From positions 23,838-87,837 of the forward strand of contig NZ_JAIVAP010000019.1 in assembly GCF_020171945.1 (NCBI RefSeq): DNA of 64,000 nucleotides, read 5' to 3'. Position 1 is the stretch's first letter. Each line of letters begins with the position of its first letter. Positions 62,292 to 64,000 of the stretch are shown here, in pieces. The notes under the pieces are model-generated. The model saw nothing but the letters and a program-made list of their open reading frames with translations. It was not told where the DNA came from and ran no database searches. The position numbers and the translations under genes are program-made. Source of the stretch: Bacillus infantis. GTDB taxonomy: Bacteria > Bacillota > Bacilli > Bacillales > Cytobacillaceae.

Positions 62292-63122
62292 ATGATCCAA
62301 GTATCAGGGGTACCTTTTCAAAATCAAGGAAATGGGCACCTTGGAAGTGTTGAGAAAACGATTATGGAACAAATGCAGACTGCACCAGTTTTGTTTTCTT
62401 ATAATTCCGAGTATGAATTATTTTTTGAACTTATAGTGCGAAGGAACATCATTCAAAGCGCGAAAGAAATGGACAAAAGTCAGGCTGTGTTTACAAGCTT
62501 TGAATATGCCCGCTGCAATCCCAGGTACTGGCAATTAACAAGAGCGGGCGGATTCCTATTAAGGCCAGATGTGCGGCCGGCTGATGCAATCATAGATATT
62601 TATCGGAACGGTTCATTTTATGCATTTGAATGTGCGACAGCTATTCCAATCATCTATTACCATGCCATATTGAATAGTATCGGCAGCGAAGGGTTTAATT
62701 CACTGTTTCAGAATCTATATCTCTACAGCTGGCATACAGATACAGACCTGGGCATCATCACCTTTTACTCTGATCATTTTATACCTGGAGATGTCCTGTA
62801 CGTAAATAATCCTGACTTTGATCGAAAAACACCACATTTCAGAGGTGTTAATGCTGTGCTCCTTGAGGATGGCAGGTTGTTTGGACACGGATTTAATATA
62901 AGGACATCAGAAGAGATGATTCGGCTCCTTAATGAGACGAGAAAACCGGACAGTCAGCAATCAGCATATATAACAAAATTGGTGACAAGGCCTTCTTTTA
63001 AGTATTTATTAAGAGCTGCAGGCTGGCAAAGGAACAGTGCAGCATACAAACCCCATCGACCAATCGTGCATCATAACCAAAGCTCCATTTCATATGTACA
63101 CTATCTCTATTATTCAATCTAA
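62292..63122 (+). CDS. tgl: Protein-glutamine gamma-glutamyltransferase (spore coat transglutaminase)
   Basis: Tgl forms epsilon-(gamma-glutamyl)lysine cross-links between spore coat proteins late in sporulation. This 276-residue protein carries the catalytic cysteine in GSFYAFECATAIPIIYYHAI and the family blocks GDVLYVNNPDFD and FRGVNAVLLEDGRLFGHGF. It is about 30 residues longer than the B. subtilis enzyme, mainly at the Tyr/His-rich C-terminus (HHNQSSISYVHYLYYS). The start at 62292 (MIQVSGVPF) follows GGGGGA; the ATG at 62256 has no site. A YjcZ-like spore peptide follows on the same strand. Confidence 0.93.
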   Translation: MIQVSGVPFQNQGNGHLGSVEKTIMEQMQTAPVLFSYNSEYELFFELIVRRNIIQSAKEMDKSQAVFTSFEYARCNPRYWQLTRAGGFLLRPDVRPADAIIDIYRNGSFYAFECATAIPIIYYHAILNSIGSEGFNSLFQNLYLYSWHTDTDLGIITFYSDHFIPGDVLYVNNPDFDRKTPHFRGVNAVLLEDGRLFGHGFNIRTSEEMIRLLNETRKPDSQQSAYITKLVTRPSFKYLLRAAGWQRNSAAYKPHRPIVHHNQSSISYVHYLYYSI

Positions 63123-63236
63123 TAGCCGGACATATCAAAAATCCCGGACATTCGCCCATTTTTTTATAGACGGGCTCCAAACTCACCTTCGAGAGTACTA
63201 TATAGAGAAATTCATTACTCGAGGGAGGTATGATAC

Positions 63237-63470
63237 ATGTATTCAAATCTTAACGCCCCGCCGACTCTTAGTGCAAATGTTCCTCCAAACGTTGCTCCAA
63301 ATGTCGCCCCAATGCCTACCTATACATCCCCAGCATATGATTATGGAGCTCCATATCCTGCTTATAGTTATAGCTGCCCTAGTCACCGGAACGATTTTTT
63401 CTTAATTGTAGTTCTGTTTATTTTACTTATCATTGTGGGGGCAAGCTTTTACTGCGATAAAAAATGCTAA
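63237..63470 (+). CDS. YjcZ-like sporulation membrane peptide
   Basis: This 77-residue peptide has a Pro/Asn/Tyr-rich N-terminal half (PPNVAPNVAPMPTYTSPAYD) and a C-terminal membrane segment FFLIVVLFILLIIVGASF, the signature of YjcZ-type sporulation proteins. It ends in YCDKKC. Family members are usually 25-50 residues, so the long Pro-rich extension is unusual. GGGAGG precedes the ATG. It lies 114 bases after tgl, fitting a spore-coat context. Confidence 0.8.
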   Translation: MYSNLNAPPTLSANVPPNVAPNVAPMPTYTSPAYDYGAPYPAYSYSCPSHRNDFFLIVVLFILLIIVGASFYCDKKC

Positions 63471-63882
63471 CTTCAGTGCTTAGAGGTAAGAAAATTTGGA
63501 GATAAAGAACAACCTAGGGACTTGGGGAACTCCTCAAGCCTTATTTTTATTTAAGAAAAACATAATTTAATATTCTTTTAATGATTTTCATTTCTTACTA
63601 AACATATATTGAATCAAAGAGCTGCTACTCTTGAAGTGGCTGCTGCTTACTTTTTATTAAACTAGCTTCCGTCAATCACTATAAAGAATCGTTTCTTTTA
63701 AACCAGCTCGCCAATAATTTTTACAATTCAAAATACAACTTCTATAGATAGTTTCTAACTAAGCAAAAGGTTTATTTCGGCAAACCCGCCCCGTTTAAGC
63801 ATAAGAGTCTCCATAATAAAGAACATTAATCCTTCTAGAATAATGCCCCCTTTTCTTTAAATACATCTGTTCACAAATTATA
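63471..63882. other. Intergenic region between the spore peptide and the IS-like end
   Basis: CTTGGGGA-CTC-CTCAAG around 63517-63535 followed by TTATTTTTATTT may be a weak terminator for the spore peptide gene. Nothing else is recognised. Confidence 0.4.
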
Positions 63883-64000
63883 TGTAAACGCTAAAATAAA
63901 AGTTGACCACTTTAGCGGTTTTCGCTAACCAAAAAGTTGACCACCCTTAACACCCATCCCTTATCATAAGTTTGTCGAGAACTGTATGATTTGGGAGGAA
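63883..64000 (+). mobile_element. Probable left end of an IS21-family insertion sequence
   Basis: The segment starts TGTAAACGCTAAAATAAAAG and contains the direct repeat AAAAGTTGACCAC twice (63898-63910 and 63932-63944), with a small hairpin TTAGCG/CGCTAA between them. TG-starting ends with repeated internal blocks are typical of IS21-type elements. The window ends with TTGGGAGGAA, a ribosome binding site that would serve a transposase gene (istA) just beyond the edge. No coding part is visible, so the family call is from the end only. Confidence 0.55.

Overview
The window looks like chromosome from a spore-forming member of the Bacillaceae. Evidence: spore genes (cwlJ, tgl, a YjcZ-like peptide), strong AGGAGG-type ribosome binding sites, SigA-type promoters, T-tailed intrinsic terminators, and Bacillus-style regulators (LicR/PRD, Rrf2, TetR, LysR). 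Most genes are on the minus strand. No rRNA, tRNA or CRISPR array was seen. The left edge cuts a gene that starts at 37 on the minus strand, and the right edge appears to enter an IS21-type insertion sequence.

Layout. 0-11 kb is ordinary chromosome: a short-chain dehydrogenase divergent from its likely TetR regulator, a PepSY/YtkA-type membrane pair, a SEC-C protein, a methyltransferase / flavoprotein / Rrf2 group in which the flavoprotein is frameshifted, a Nudix hydrolase and malate:quinone oxidoreductase. 11-37 kb is a large carbohydrate-use locus. It holds a minus-strand enzyme operon (25.5 kb down to about 11 kb), a divergent regulator, a minus-strand ABC importer operon, and three plus-strand genes (YesL type, a flavoprotein and a 1014-residue secreted propeller protein). 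37-40 kb holds cwlJ, a MetE-like methyltransferase and a LysR regulator. 40-47 kb is a chitobiose/cellobiose-type PTS operon with ChbG deacetylase, GH4 phospho-glycosidase and a LicR-like regulator. 47-53 kb holds housekeeping and unknown genes. 53-61.5 kb is a beta-glycoside group: two GH3 enzymes, one with reversed domain order, and an AraC regulator fused to a GH39 domain. 62-63.5 kb holds spore genes.

The most interesting system is the 11-37 kb locus. It combines an importer without its own ATPase, an intracellular GH20 hexosaminidase, NanE, a ROK kinase, three Gfo/Idh dehydrogenases, an MDR dehydrogenase, an aldolase-family protein, an SDR-like protein, two FAD oxidoreductases and two poorly known hydrolase-like proteins. 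The inferred role is intake and redox-assisted breakdown of an N-acetylated, probably modified, amino-sugar glycan that ends in ManNAc-6-P and GlcNAc-6-P. The divergent regulator joins a sensor-like N-terminus, a degenerate GGDEF-type domain with an intact GGEEF motif, and a winged helix. An inverted repeat AAAGAC-N13-GTCTTT lies in the regulator/enzyme intergenic region (two copies) and in front of the importer operon. Half-matching copies precede two plus-strand genes. In three promoters the AAAGAC arm lies exactly 11 bp before the -35 box. This points to one regulon read by the new-looking regulator.

A second whole-window observation is a complex palindromic repeat of about 240 bp, present near 6.0 kb and again near 61.8 kb in the same orientation. 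Start sites were re-chosen where a ribosome binding site favoured an internal start. All functional calls rest on motif reading only; no database search was possible.
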